DNA of 64,000 nucleotides, from the NCBI GenBank assembly GCA_035578175.1, contig JAQMRL010000011.1:8691501-8755500 (forward strand), read 5' to 3'. The stretch is from Catonia carolina (lineage: Eukaryota; Arthropoda; Insecta; Hemiptera; Achilidae). Below the pieces are notes generated by a model that was not told the origin of the DNA, made no database searches, and saw nothing but the letters and a program-made list of their open reading frames with translations. This document shows, one piece after another, positions 36,444 to 48,261 of the stretch (positions within the stretch are counted from its first letter, which is position 1; every line of letters starts with the position of its first letter). The translations under genes were made by a program, and so were the position numbers.

Positions 36444-38470
36444 AAGATTGAAACAATTTAGTAATAAAAATACCTATTTACTACCTTGTGTTGTGTTGTA
36501 TCGTATCTTAAAATGAATTTTTCAATTGAACAAAAAGTGAAATGTTGTTTCTGGGATAAGTTAAGATATACCTGGGGTCAAAAGGTTATTTTAATAAACA
36601 TCATAAGGTCACAAAGCGTCAGGATGGAAAAAGAAAAGAAACATATAAATGAGTTAAAAGAATATTTCATTAGAAAAAAAAGGTAACTTTGAAAATTTTT
36701 GTAGTTGAATAGATAACAATTTCTGCTCGATCATACGAAGAGTTCAGAGAAGAGATATTGGATTGTGTAGAGACAGTTTACCATACCTTAGAAACTAATA
36801 GCTTAGTCAGTGACAACAATTTCTAATATTTTGAAATATATACCTTAACGTTAAATTCCAATAAATAATTTATATAAAACGGAGGGAGAGGAAACAATAA
36901 TAATATTAATAAAGGAGGGGTGAATTTTGGGTTTCTTCTAATAGATTCTGTCTAAACCAACTTTAATTAAAATTGCCATATTTCAGTTGGTCGTATTGTA
37001 CTCGTAAAGCGCATATGGACGATATGGATGGATATACACAGTTCAATGGTTAGAATTTCCGTTCCGGGGATGAGACAAGGATAGAAAAGAGGGTAGGAAA
37101 TGTGAGGCGATTTTAAATCGACCATTCAATATTAAAAGCAGACTGGAGGCAGCCGCATTCATTAATTTCATCCAGGCAGGCGTGGCAACAATTAGTTTCA
37201 GTCTAACAGGCACACAATGTCCGTATTCTGCACTCATATAAACGACACTCTTTATTCAGAACTCTTTGTTTTCTTTCTCTTTGGAATTCCAGGATAAAGT
37301 ACCGAAATGTATTAGGAAACACTTAAACAAAGAATTTTTAAATTTTAACTAATTCTTTTTATTAAACGAATGAACAATGAAAATATTCCCTTCAATATAT
37401 TCTCCGGAATTCGCAAACATCTACAATTTACCGGAATTTGTAGTTAGCAGTTTATAGCACATTTAAAATGATTAATATTCTAACCTGACCTGTTACAAAA
37501 CTAACCTAACTCTCTCTCACAAAACTTTTGGGTATTAATTGATTATATATATCAATAAATTGAAGCTACGAACTTCGGAGTTACAAAACAAAATGAATCA
37601 GAGTAATGAAATAATATTGAAAATGAATATTTAGGAACTTCAATTGACCTTAAATGATACATCATATGAAACGAAAAATGTCCAATATTTTAGGTATGAA
37701 ACAAATCACATGTTATAAAGTACCCTCAATATTTCTGTTACATTTCTAATTAAATTTGAATTAGAAGTATTGTTGTGATATATATTTATATGTTTATAGT
37801 TTACCTTTATGTTTATATGTTTACCTTTATAGTGCAGTACTACGGGGAAAATATATTTATATATATATATGTTGTAAAATATTAAATTTTGCTTTACAGG
37901 GACTTGAATAATGTATTTCTAGTGCCAGAACAGCAAGATATTCCTTTTTTATGTTAATTCCTGGTAAGTATACTTACCATGGAACATTTTTTGAAATGTG
38001 TAGCCTATCACATAATGTTTAGGGGTAAGAATGCTTATTAAAACAAATTGTACTCCTATATAACAGAAAACAGTGTAGAATAACATATCTTATCTTTATA
38101 TAAGAATGAATGCTTGCTCTTCAGTAAAAAACTTGAATTTTCTAAGCACTGTACACAAGTAACAACAACAAAACACGGTATCGTACGCTGGTATGAATCC
38201 TTACCACATTTGTGCAATTTTCACGCAAATTGTCACTGCGCGCTAATTTCAAAATGTGGATAGCTTACTTACCAGAGAACATCTATAAAACCATAAAATG
38301 CCAATAAGGTTCAACTGCATAGCTTATTCTTAAATAAAATTGACTTTCTTGCCAGTAGTAAGTATACTTACCAAAGACCTATGACGGGTTAACTGATGTT
38401 GAACTTTTGAGAAGATGAAATATTATATATATATTTATGCACAATATGTATTAAATAAATATAATATAAT
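36444..38470. other. AT-rich DNA, nothing recognised except one palindrome pair
   Basis: ORFs at 36486-36686 (+) and 37043-37237 (-) are about 65 codons with no domain. A TA-repeat tract lies near 37851-37870. The palindrome pair at 37963 and 38357 is listed separately. Confidence 0.45.
37963..38372. repeat. Segment bounded by 16-bp palindromes
   Basis: GGTAAGTATACTTACC is a perfect 16-bp palindrome at 37963-37978. A 15/16 copy (AGTAAGTATACTTACC) lies at 38357-38372, and 'gcttacttaccagag' near 38262 is a half copy. It could be a ~410-bp MITE with palindromic ends or unrelated simple motifs. No ORF inside. Confidence 0.4.
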
Positions 38471-38871
38471 AACAGGTTGGTGGAGTGTAAAATTATTTGT
38501 ACGCGATGTGCTAGTTCCAAGGGCAAAAACAATAGTTCGTTTTCTTATGACATGGTCAGCCAATTGGCTATATGACTTAAACATTTAACAATGGAAAAGG
38601 AAGAGGTGTAAAATACCCGTACACTAGTCAGAGTTATCTCCTCAAAATAATGTGTTTCATTATACAGCCAGACCCTGTGGTGAGTGAAGTAAAGGTGGAA
38701 AGTAGATGCTTTTCCTCGAAGAAGCTCGAAGAAGATGGCAATAGTCGAAATGTACGGGTTGGAATGTCTCGTGTTTGTGTAGACGCACAGGATGGTTTGT
38801 GAGTTCGGGACAGGCTTATGCCTAATCCTTGATAGTAAGAAGAAGAAGAAAAAGTAGATGCTTTTCAGAGA
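38471..38871 (+). repeat. SINE-B split by a LINE tail
   Basis: The SINE-B runs from 38471 to 38714, is interrupted by the insertion at 38715-38850, and resumes only as the 16-bp duplicated target plus 'agag'. The remaining 3' third of the SINE is absent. No further feature is seen from 38872 to 39205. Confidence 0.82.
38715..38850 (+). mobile_element. 5'-truncated LINE tail with 16-bp target-site duplication
   Basis: A 136-bp insertion flanked by AAAGTAGATGCTTTTC at 38699-38714 and 38851-38866. Its end, 'atgcctaatccttgatagta' followed by (AGA)n and A's, matches the 3' end of the LINE at 54224-54586 (tgcctaatccttgaaacgc then agaagaagac). It is therefore a short reverse-transcription product of the same or a related LINE. 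Confidence 0.82.
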
Positions 38872-39205
38872 TATTTTTATTAATTATTTTATTTTTATTA
38901 ATTATTCCAAGCAGTATTTTTATTAAAATATACCTGAGGTTATTTTGATTTATAATGGACTCTGTAACGCCTATATTTTCATCTGATTAAAAATTGTCAG
39001 AACTCTCGAATTCCTTTGCTCAGTGTCTGAACTGATAAGGTTCAAAATTAATTCGAAAATATTATTTAAACTACTTAGAAAATGACCATTTTTATTTTGG
39101 GTTTGCAATTTTCAGTCTGAATAACATATGAATAGTGTCATTGGATTTTAAGTTTGCTTCAGGAAGTAGCTTACCTATAATTGTTTTCATCATTTCTGAA
39201 AATCA

Positions 39206-39381
39206 CTTTTTTTTCTTTTTGTTTTAACGTCCGACTGTTCTGCAATTACTGCTAATGCAGAAGGTGAAGGATTAAATAAAGTTTTTGTAAGGTATGAAAA
39301 TATGCCATGTCTGAATGGGATTCGAACTCAAGACCGCATGATGATTGGCGAGCACGTTACCAACTACGCCAATGCGGCTGG
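39206..39381 (-). repeat. tRNA-derived SINE-E with target-site duplication
   Basis: In sense the head reads 'cagccgcattggcgtagttg' with box B 'gagttcgaatcccattc', followed by a body with 'gcatattttcatacctta' and a tail 'gtcggacgttaaaac' plus A-run. It is flanked by CTGAAAATCA at 39196-39205 and 39382-39391. Compared with SINE-D the tRNA-like head is different but the tail is related. Confidence 0.85.
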
Positions 39382-39391
39382 CTGAAAATCA

Positions 39392-40019
39392 TTTGTTTGT
39401 TATATGTGTGTTTTGATTCTAGCGTGTTCAAGTAAACTCTATTTTAAAAATTATCTTTCGAAGAAAATTGATTTAGATGAAAATTGTTTAAATATTATTT
39501 TTGTGAAATATAAAAAAGTAGTTACTTTTAAGAAGAAAAATATTTTAGGTAATGTGTGTATAATTTTGAAAATTCTGCGTGGATAATTTTACACAGAACA
39601 AATAGTAAAACAATGTAAATTATTCACTCCTATATATAACGTATGAGTTTCCAACTATACTAATGACGTTGGTATAAAGGATTTCAGAATACTCTGTAAA
39701 TACTGTAAAGGACCGCACCAGAATTTGTGGGTAAACCTAGAAGAGAGTAAAGCTTTGAGCTGCCCACAAATATCCCAAGGGAACCATAATGTATCTGAGC
39801 ACCTACCCAAAGTTGTCGAGGTAAATTCATTGTCTTCATGATTATATCCAACACATAAACAATAATTTACAAGATTACGAATATGTCTACTAAAACACTC
39901 ATTGTTTTAAACAGAATACCACCTAATTTTATTATAAAAATTATTTATTTAAAAACGTTATATTTTTATGATATGCTAAATAATTAATTTTAAATTTTAT
40001 GACTTTAAAAATGTACCAA
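39392..40019. other. AT-rich DNA, nothing recognised
   Basis: A 60-codon ORF at 39404-39586 has no domain. Confidence 0.45.
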
Positions 40020-40335
40020 CCCACCGGGTTACTCTAGTGGTAAAGTCGTCGCCGTGAGACAGCTGTTTAAGAGCTGATTTTCGGAGACGTAGGTTCCTGT
40101 TCAAATCCTAGTAAAGGTAGTTACTTTTATACGGATTTGAATACTAAACAGTGGTTACGGGTGTACTTTATTGGTTGGGATTCAATTAACCACACTCTCT
40201 CAGGAATGGTCAGCCTGAGTCTGTGCAAGACTACACCTCATTTACACGTCATACACATCATCTTCATCGCATTGGGTCATGGTGTTGCTTATTGTTCTAA
40301 ATTGAACAGATAGCAACGTATTAAGGATTAAAAAA
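40020..40335 (+). repeat. SINE-A, full length
   Basis: tRNA-like head 'cccaccgggttactctagtg' (box-A-like region 'ctctagtggtaaag') and box B 'gttcaaatccta' near 40107, then a ~200-bp body with 'gtgtactttattggttggg' and a 3' end 'attaaggattaaaaaa'. With the copy at 58304 it defines the family. Confidence 0.88.
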
Positions 40336-40634
40336 GTGTACGATATCTTCTTTATAAAATATTTTTATATTATGGTTTTGTTTTCACTTAAAAAATTAAT
40401 TATGAAATAGATAGTTCGATTCTGTTTTTACATTTTTTTATTATCTAGTCAGATTTACAGTCTTTCATGAAAAACAAGAACAAGAAAAACAAGAGTAACA
40501 AAGGTAACTGAGAATACACAAAAACTTATACTATTAATAATAGGTAATAATCTACAGATAACTTATGAATTATTACTATAATGTTTTTAATCCTTTTATG
40601 GAACTAAAATGAAATAATTAATTTTGAAAAAGTC

Positions 40635-41345
40635 GCTTTCATGAGACGACGCGTCTTATGGCTCGTGGTAATTTTTTAAAATATTGCTTGAGTCCCAGCT
40701 CCATGTAGTTAGAAGGAATGCAGTGCGATATTATAGTAGTGAGAGAATGAATGAATTAGTATGTTTCAAAGCTGATGCATTTGTAGTGGTAGCATGTACT
40801 AACTAGACTAAAAAAATATTCTTATCACCCGGCGCATTAATTTAACAAATACCTTCCGGGTTTTTAAACTTGGTCGGATTCATAATTTTTAACTTACCAG
40901 TTTATATCAAAATATGTAAATAAATAAATGTAATAAATACTAACTATGTTAAATACGGAAAGTTTGAAAACGAATATTTTGTATCAGAGTAATAAAACAG
41001 TCGTTCTCCCAGCATGCGTCACTCATTTATTATGCAACTACACGGAGTTTGGAACTGCACAATACTTATCTTTGACTAATGGCAAAAATCATTAGTGATT
41101 TCTGTTATCTACTCTTTAAGAGAAATCGAATGACACTGTTTTTGTTTACTAATTCCGACTTTTATTTCTTGACTTCCAGTTTTGGGCTACTTCCGGTCGA
41201 AACCGGAACTTCAAACCTAATTTAGACCCACTAACTTTTTATGTATTTTACGAATCCAAAACCGTTGGTTGCTATCTTTTGTAGTTTCTAAAATCTGGGT
41301 GTCACGGACTGACGGACAAAACAAATTGGTAGATGACAATTTGAA
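40635..41345 (+). repeat. Repeat family F, copy 2
   Basis: Matches copy 1 (21395) in the starting hairpin (catgagacgacgcgtcttat), in 'ttccgacttttatttcttga', 'cttccggtcgaaaccggaa' and the end 'tgtcacggactgacggac'. About 370 bp between ~40690 and ~41060 are absent from copy 1, so either this copy carries an insertion or copy 1 a deletion. 40336-40634 holds nothing recognised. Confidence 0.65.
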
Positions 41346-41473
41346 AAATTGCTACCAATATTTTTTATAGGTACATAGCAAATCTACAAGCTATACTTAA
41401 AACTAGAACATTTAATAAATTTTATTGCACACGATCTCTTGAATGCGAAATCCCCCTCCGTAAGCACTTTTTT

Positions 41474-42393
41474 ACTTTCTCTTGCCTATATGAATAAATA
41501 GGAAGGAACTTATTGTTTTCATGTCGATTTTTCGAAATCGAGTTTTCACGGGATCTACACGTTTTCATACCCCCTGAACCCAAAAGAACATGTTTTTAGC
41601 AATTGGTGTGTGTGTGTGTGTGTGTGTGCGCGCGCTCGCGCGCGCGTAAACAAATATCTCAAGAACGGAACATTGTACGGAGTTGAAAGTTAAAACTTAA
41701 GTTAGGTATTACTAGATAGAGAACCCGACACGAACATTTTCATCAAAATCGGTCAACCGTAAGGAGTAGCCGTGTCATTTTTCACTTTTTTGCGATTTTC
41801 TCAAAAACGACTAATACGATTTTTTTTAAATGCCTCATTTACTACAATTTTTATTCTCTACAAGATAGGGTAGGCACCATGTCTGCTGAACTTCTTGGGG
41901 AGACTGTTCTCTTGTAGAAAGAAACGGTTTTTCTTAAGATTACAGCCTTAATATGCATTTTAGGTCAAAAGTGTAAAATAAAAGTTGTAGATCATTTAAA
42001 AATCTACAACTTTTATCTATAACATTTTTTCATCTAACGCTTAGTTTAGCGGTAATTAGTGATTTATTTTTCCATGAAAATCTGTAAAACGATTTTTTAA
42101 GATATCTGTTGTAGTATCCATATTACGACAAAAATTCATGTAATCAAATTTGTAGGATATTAAAAGATCTACAACTTTTATTACGAGCATTTTTCTCTAC
42201 AGAGACTAATTTTGTGTCAATGATTTTCCTTATTATTAAGCCAAACTAAGTTAGTTTTCATTTCTCATCATCTAATCATAATTGAAATAAGGTTATGTTT
42301 TTTGTTTATTTCTAAATTTATTACTAATATTAGGTTATATCATCCATTACTTGCATTGGCACGGTCAAAATCGTTTGAGTGTTTCACGCCAGA
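41474..42393 (+). mobile_element. HINE-like element, full length
   Basis: Begins with the perfect terminal motif ACTTTCTCTTGCC (41474-41486) and ends with a decayed inner repeat (ggcacggtcaaaat) and hairpin (gtttgagtgtttcac, then gccaga). It contains the GT/GC tract at 41607-41647. Non-coding. Confidence 0.65.
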
Positions 42394-42982
42394 TTTGTTA
42401 AACATAATATTCATGTAAAAACTTTACAGGATGTTAATTTTAGTTAAATATTTTAAGTTGTTCAATAAATTACTAATTAAATTAAAGTTGCCAGTTATTT
42501 CTATGAAAGCTTTGATACACATACTACCTATGACCTTATTTATAGATATAATATGTTGCTTGTTCAGTCATTAAGAGTTTAGATCTGTCAATAACAATTA
42601 GACCATATAATTAGTTAAGTAACAATATTCATCCAAACTGTCAGGAATGTAAGTGGTTACTGATGTATCATTTAATAATCACACTAATGAAAGTCTTTCC
42701 ACGAATTAACCCAGGGAATGTAAAACCATGTCGTACTTTACTCTCTGTAAAGAGTCTTGTGATGAAAACTACTGTTTACGATGCGAAAAAAAGAATAGTA
42801 AATTATAAAGTTTACAGCTTAACTGTTCGTTAAATTTTACTTATATTTTCATTTCTTGGTCAAAATATTAATTTATGAAATAAAATTTACTTTAAGAAAG
42901 TGAAACAGAATTCATTAAATTTCAATTAACTAGTACACTATTATAAAAGTACAATAATTAAGTATTATGTTTAGATTGGTAT
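42394..42982. other. AT-rich DNA, nothing recognised
   Basis: No supported gene. The minus ORF at 42930-43148 overlaps SINE-B and is an artefact of it. Confidence 0.5.
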
Positions 42983-43383
42983 TGTTTAGGTCATCAGCCG
43001 AAAGGCTGGTTTGAACCTCTAGAGGTTTTACTAAGTAAAACGAGGAGTGAAGTGGTTTACACTTGCCTTCCTCACTGAATGGAAAAGTACGCATATCAGC
43101 ATGCCGGGCTCTCTGAAAAGCACATATTTTCCACTCTAAAAATGACACTTTACTTCATTCACCACAGGGTCTGGCTGTATAATGAAATTCATTACTTTCA
43201 GACAAGATAAATCTGATCAGTGTCTTTTACACCTCTACCTCTTCTATTCTTAAATGATTTTTTAAAATGATTCAATCATTTAATTAGCTGACCATGTGAT
43301 AAGAAACAGAACTATTTATTTTAGCCCTGCAACAAACAGATTGAGTGTAAATAATTTGACACTCCACCTGTCTGTTATGGGCA
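42983..43383 (-). repeat. SINE-B, full length
   Basis: Reverse copy with an intact 3' stem (gtttaggtcatcagccgaaa, ggctggtttgaacctctaga). The 5' end is 'tgttatgggca'. A ~20-bp local duplication of 'tttaaaatgattcaatcatt' type sits near 43258-43280. The ~530 bp after it hold nothing recognised. Confidence 0.87.
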
Positions 43384-43912
43384 GTCTGTCTGTCATGTTT
43401 AGATTACTACTTACAAATTATTAACAATATTTAATGCTTAAAATAACTTAATTAACAAAAACAATTATTTTACACTTAATAATAGTCCCTTATCTACAAC
43501 AAATCACAAATTATTAATATAAAGTACCAGCACCTATTCCTATTGTACTTGTTCTAATAAACTGGTTAGGACTTACTCATTTATAACTGTGTGGCAATTT
43601 TAACTGAGCTCAACTAACTGAACTGGTAGGAAAAGTACTGGTGCCTTAAATACATGTGCCGTTAGGTGTTTCTAGAAAGGCGCAGAACTTCTAAATACAG
43701 TAAAAAAATTTATAACGACATTGCTAAAACAACGAATCGGTTGTAACCACGAAAAATTGGCTTTCTTTTTGTTTCCATTGAATTTAATACCATTTACAGA
43801 AAACAATACTTGCTATAATGTTGTAACAATGAAACCGGAAATAACGGCCATTTTTATCTCTCAGTAATTTTTAGTCAACTGTACGTTGACATTTTCAAAA
43901 TATGAAGCTGAT

Positions 43913-44085
43913 TTTTTTTTTTATTTAACGTCGCATCAACTACAAAGGTCACTAGCAATGACGTTGGGTTGTAACTATATTTTTTTTGTAACGTATAAAA
44001 ATATGCCGTGCCTGAGTGGGATTTAAACCCACGACAGCATGATGAGAGGCGAGCACGTTACCGACTACGCCAATGCGGCCGGCTG
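43913..44085 (-). repeat. tRNA-derived SINE-E with target-site duplication
   Basis: Sense head 'cagccggccgcattggcgta' and box B 'gggtttaaatcccactc', tail 'tagttgatgcgacgttaaat' plus A-run. Flanked by TGAAGCTGAT (43903-43912) and TGAAGCGGAT (44086-44095). The minus ORF at 43952-44203 is a by-product. Confidence 0.82.
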
Positions 44086-44342
44086 TGAAGCGGATATTAA
44101 TAACAACATAAATTAATATTCGTGATAAGGTGCCTCGTTTTCCCGAGAATCTGGTGCCCTCTATTGTATACATTGTTCTGATTCTCCGAATTTCGTACTG
44201 CATCTAACAGCTTATTTTGTTTTCCATAACAAAACTGTTACCATTACGCAGTTAGCAGTTGTAATATACGTATCACGTACACGTACGTACTGTATTTATA
44301 CGGTTAGGATTGTACTTTTTACTTTGTTTTTCATTTTTTAAA

Positions 44343-44516
44343 ATGCCAAAAAGAAAATCACTGTCTGTAGAAAAAAAACGCACTTAATTTAGAGGTTACA
44401 ATGGGGAAAGAAAAACGCCGACATTTGTAAAGAATTATCGGCAAATCACTCAACTGTTTCAACAATTTAAAAAAATCGGGAGAAAAGTAAAGAAGCATTT
44501 GAGTAAAGCAATTCTT
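44343..44516 (+). pseudogene. Tigger/pogo transposase N-terminal fragment
   Basis: The plus-strand reading MPKRKSLSVEKK, then (after a frameshift) QWGKKNADICKELSANHSTV and an NREKSKEAFE stretch matches the psq/CENP-B-type N-terminal helix-turn-helix of Tigger transposases. No catalytic core follows; the expected space is occupied by the AT-rich hairpin at 44845-45230. The probable right terminus is at 45365-45444. Confidence 0.7.
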
Positions 44517-44844
44517 TTAATCTGAAAAATGTGAAATACGGAGTACCCAGCGCATATTACAAATATATATTTTTCCTCGCATATATTTTTAAATATGTAA
44601 TCATTAATACCATTGTATTTAAACGCTTTTATTTAACTTACTCTTGGATCCATCAAATCTTGCAACTTAAAATTTTAATACTTCTACCGTATCAATATGA
44701 ATCAAACTTTGCACACTTGTTTATCTTCGATGACAATACGCTGTGGAGGTGTTTGTAAAAAAAAATTTTTTAATTTAAAAAACGCTTTTATTTAACAATT
44801 ACTTAAAAAAATTAACTAAAAATAAAAAAATAAAAAAAATTTAC

Positions 44845-45230
44845 AAAAAAATCACAGAAAAAAAAATTACAAAAAAAAATAATTACAAAAATTTTTTTAA
44901 GAAACGCTATTATTTAACAATTAATCAAAAAGAAATGAACTTAAAAAGAAAAAAATAAAAAAATTTACAAAAAAAAAATCACAGACATTACAGTTAAAAA
45001 TAAAAGCGTTGCGCATTAATATATATAATATTTATTGTAAAATATTCGTTGTAAAATATTATATATATTAATGCGCCACGCTTTTATTTTTAACTGTAAT
45101 GTCTGTGATTTTTTTTTGTAAATTTTTTTATTTATTTCTTTTTAGTTCATTTCTTTTTGATTAATTGTTAAATAATAGCGTTTCTTAAAAAAAATTTTTT
45201 TTTATTTTTTTGTAATTTTTTTTTTTTCAA
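44845..45230. repeat. Large AT-rich inverted repeat (hairpin)
   Basis: The arms are ~175-190 bp, centred at ~45044 with a 20-nt spacer (45034-45053). Landmarks in the left arm (gaaacgctattatttaacaa, tcacagacattacagtt, gcgcattaatatata) recur reverse-complemented in the right arm with few mismatches. The left arm unit is also partly repeated upstream (aaacgcttttatttaac at ~44618 and ~44782), so tandem and inverted duplication are combined. It lies within the Tigger relic. Confidence 0.85.
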
Positions 45231-45364
45231 TAAAAAAACCCATGAACTCACATGAAAATAAAAGTTAATTTAATGCTAGTACTTTACATATTCAGTACAG
45301 TAATCGAAACTACTATACGTACTATACATTAAGTACATTTGTATACGTACAGGGGCAATACATA

Positions 45365-45444
45365 AATATCGTCTATAACGACTGTCCGCTATAGCGATCG
45401 AATTCACCTGGTTCCTTTAAGGTCGTTAAAATCGATTTTTACTG
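45365..45444. mobile_element. Right terminus of the second Tigger/pogo element
   Basis: Read inwards from 45444 it starts CAGTAAAAATCGATTTTAAC and contains 'gatcgctatagcggaca' and 'agtcgttatagacga', similar to Tigger termini. TA follows outside at 45445-45446. No matching left terminus found, so the left end is deleted or beyond recognition. Confidence 0.6.
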
Positions 45445-45446
45445 TA

Positions 45447-46119
45447 AAAGGATAAAATAGAGACCCTTCTATTTATGACTAGAATAATCTACAACGTAGT
45501 AGGAATAATCAATATAGGCGTAATAAAGACCCTTTTTGTTTCGATCGTTTTTCTTAGTATTTCTATTCAGAAGCATTCCATCCATCGGCAACCCATTATC
45601 CTTGTTACAATATGCTTATTTTCATACAGTATACAATTTTATCATCGTAACTATTACTATAGATTTTGTGTCATGAGAATGCCTTTTACATATATGGATT
45701 GGCTGTGAGGAAGAGAAGAGAAAATCTGACAGTGTTTCCAACCTCAACAGTGACACACTACATTTCACTTCCGAGCAGTTACTACATACATTTTGTAAAC
45801 CGTGGTTTATTGTCGAGAAAATTTTTTTTCATTTACCTTACAAGGAAAATGCTGACTTATAATTACATCCTTAATTAAATGCTACATTACATGACTGGAA
45901 ATGTTTGATTTACTGTAATTTTCAGCTATTATTCTATTAGAACAAAATCTTCTAGGAATAAATTGCCTTCTTTGCTATCACTATCACCGTCGTCTTTACT
46001 ATCAGTCTCATTAGTTTCTACCAAATCGTTTCCTTCTTTACCAGATGTAAACAAAACTGTTGATCAAGAATAGCTTCTTCACGTCTTTAATTCTCTTCTT
46101 TATATTACGAATCAGCTTT
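45447..46119. other. Unassigned AT-rich DNA
   Basis: Two overlapping ORFs (45475-45708 and 45666-45878) of 70-77 codons have hydrophobic, domain-free translations. Not supported as genes. Confidence 0.4.
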
Positions 46120-46470
46120 TCCTTGAAAATAAAGTACTCATATACAAAGTAATACTCTAACCAGTTTGGACGAATGGGTTAGAGCTATGGGGCACAGCTA
46201 GTTTGTCAAATATAGAAGTACTGCAGCGCTTTTAATCAAAGTGCCTGAGACTAATCACTGCAGCCTCATGGTACGTAAGCAATGAAATATTACACAATGA
46301 TCTAAACTTGCACTTCATAAAAGAAAAAATTAAACAAAATAGCGAAAAATATTTAAAAAAGCTAGAAGACCATCAGAATCCATAAGCGATTAACTTCCTT
46401 GACAACAGCGGCCTTCACAGACTGAAACGTTTTAAACCATTAGACTTACCTTTACGGTTTTATTAATAAT
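46120..46470 (+). mobile_element. Jockey-like LINE ORF2 C-terminal relic
   Basis: Patched translation reads NKVLIYKVIL, then LWGTASLSNIEVLQRF, LRLITAASWYVSNEILHNDL, FIKEKIKQNSEKYLKKLEDH and HRLKRFKPLDLPLRF. These are the post-RT blocks of Jockey-clade elements in the right order. One single-base frameshift follows 'LQRF', and stops occur. No 3' UTR or tail recognised. Confidence 0.8.
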
Positions 46471-48261
46471 TTTAACTTTTTTTATCTTTTCTACTTCAAC
46501 TCCTAATCAACTTCATCTCATAATCAGCGTCATTTTCTTCTCTATCATCGTCATCGTCATCTCCAACTTTAACAACTTTGTGTTTCAAGATGTTGATTCA
46601 CAGTATCAAGTTTGATTTTGTATATACCACACTAATGAGTGTCGTTTATATTTTAATTCTAAGGATATTACTCAGATTTTCTTATATTTGCTTAAAGTTA
46701 TTGTATTTATTAACTGATTGCAAAAGAAATACACTGTTACAAAAAAAAAAACAAATATTTCTAATTGTAGAAAAAGAAACAGCACAGTAGTTTGAAAACG
46801 TCACGTTTTCGAGAAACCAAAATTTCTGTTTACGGTAACAAATATTCGTACAGTTAACCTACAAAAGTTTCCGCCATATGCTGTATGTGCTCTGGGTATA
46901 GTGTACGTTGTTGTGTTGGCTGAACTGACACTAAAGCAGTCGCGTATGCGTACTAATGCTTTCCCCTTTTACCCCTCGTTAAAACCAAAGGCAAACTCGT
47001 GACTTAAGTAACTATATCAGAATAATAAAAACTTAAAATATAGATATGAAGGTGAAACGAGTAAAAGTCATTTCTGCATTAAATAACAAGAACGTAATAT
47101 ACCCTACTTATAATTATTTAAGCAAAAGAAATGTTAATTTAAATTTTAAAGATACAAATTCAAGTCACTTGTTTAATTAACACACGTTCCATTTTTCTTT
47201 CAAGCTTACATATTCAAAAGATGTTACTCGTAACAGCACCAGTACTTTTGATATAAAATTATATTAATAAGTATACATTTTTAAATAAATGTGTATATTC
47301 TTCCTTTTCTGTAGAAGAATAATTAAAAATATCTAGGCTAATTAATTGAATGAAGATTTTCCTCCGTATTGTGTAGTTTAATGAAAGAGATAAGAGGAGA
47401 AAAAAGGAAAAAAGCTAAGAAGCTAAGAAAACAAGATTAAAAAGTTGACATGAATTAACTATCATACACTAGAAAGTAAAAGAGAGAAAGGCCGATTGAA
47501 AGGAAATGAGATTAGCGATTAATAGCGTAAGATAATGAATTGAAAGAACTAAAATTAAAGCGATGGCATTTCCCTAATAACAAATTGCCCCTGCCCTGCA
47601 AAATTACTACTCCATTCTTAACTAGTGCTAGATGAAGTTTAATTTTACTTGACATGAAGTTCTAAACTAAACGTAAAATGGTATGAAGAAGAGAAAAATA
47701 ATGAAAATGTCTGGCGAAAAATAAAATTCTTTTGTTAGTAGTAAATTTATTTGAAAAAATATGCGTTTTTTAACTTTATTAAATTAGTTATTCCTACTAC
47801 ATTAAGAGAATAAAATAATATCTAAAAAATTATAATGACGTAACAAGGCCATAATAACTGTAGACACTGCAATATGAAATGAACTGTATAACATATTCTT
47901 GTAAAAATCCCTATTTTAAAATTTTACGGAGGCAATTTCACTTACCTATCACTTACACAAATTATATAGATTATACACACTACACAAAAACACTAATATT
48001 CATAAACTTTTTAAAAATTCAAGACAATTTTTAAAATAAAAATACAATTCATATAAATTAATTTAAAAAATCTAAGATTCAATTGTCAATTATAAATTTC
48101 GTTCTTGTAAATTATTATTGTAAATCTAATGTGCACTTTTGTAATCCTTTATTATGTACCTCATTTTAAATATGTAATGGGGTCGTTACAAACTTAATGT
48201 TGATGCATCATAATAAACTAATTGTAAAATAAAAAATAAACAAAATAAAATGAACAACAAT
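46471..48261. other. AT-rich DNA, nothing recognised
   Basis: Includes an acidic-looking (atc/gtc)n patch at 46535-46560. No exon, ORF or repeat that I can support, though part may be intron of the Beat-like gene. Confidence 0.4.

Noticed and set aside
43985..44085. tRNA gene on the minus strand
   Set aside because: The tRNA-like head belongs to SINE-E, which is flanked by a target-site duplication and followed by the family tail.
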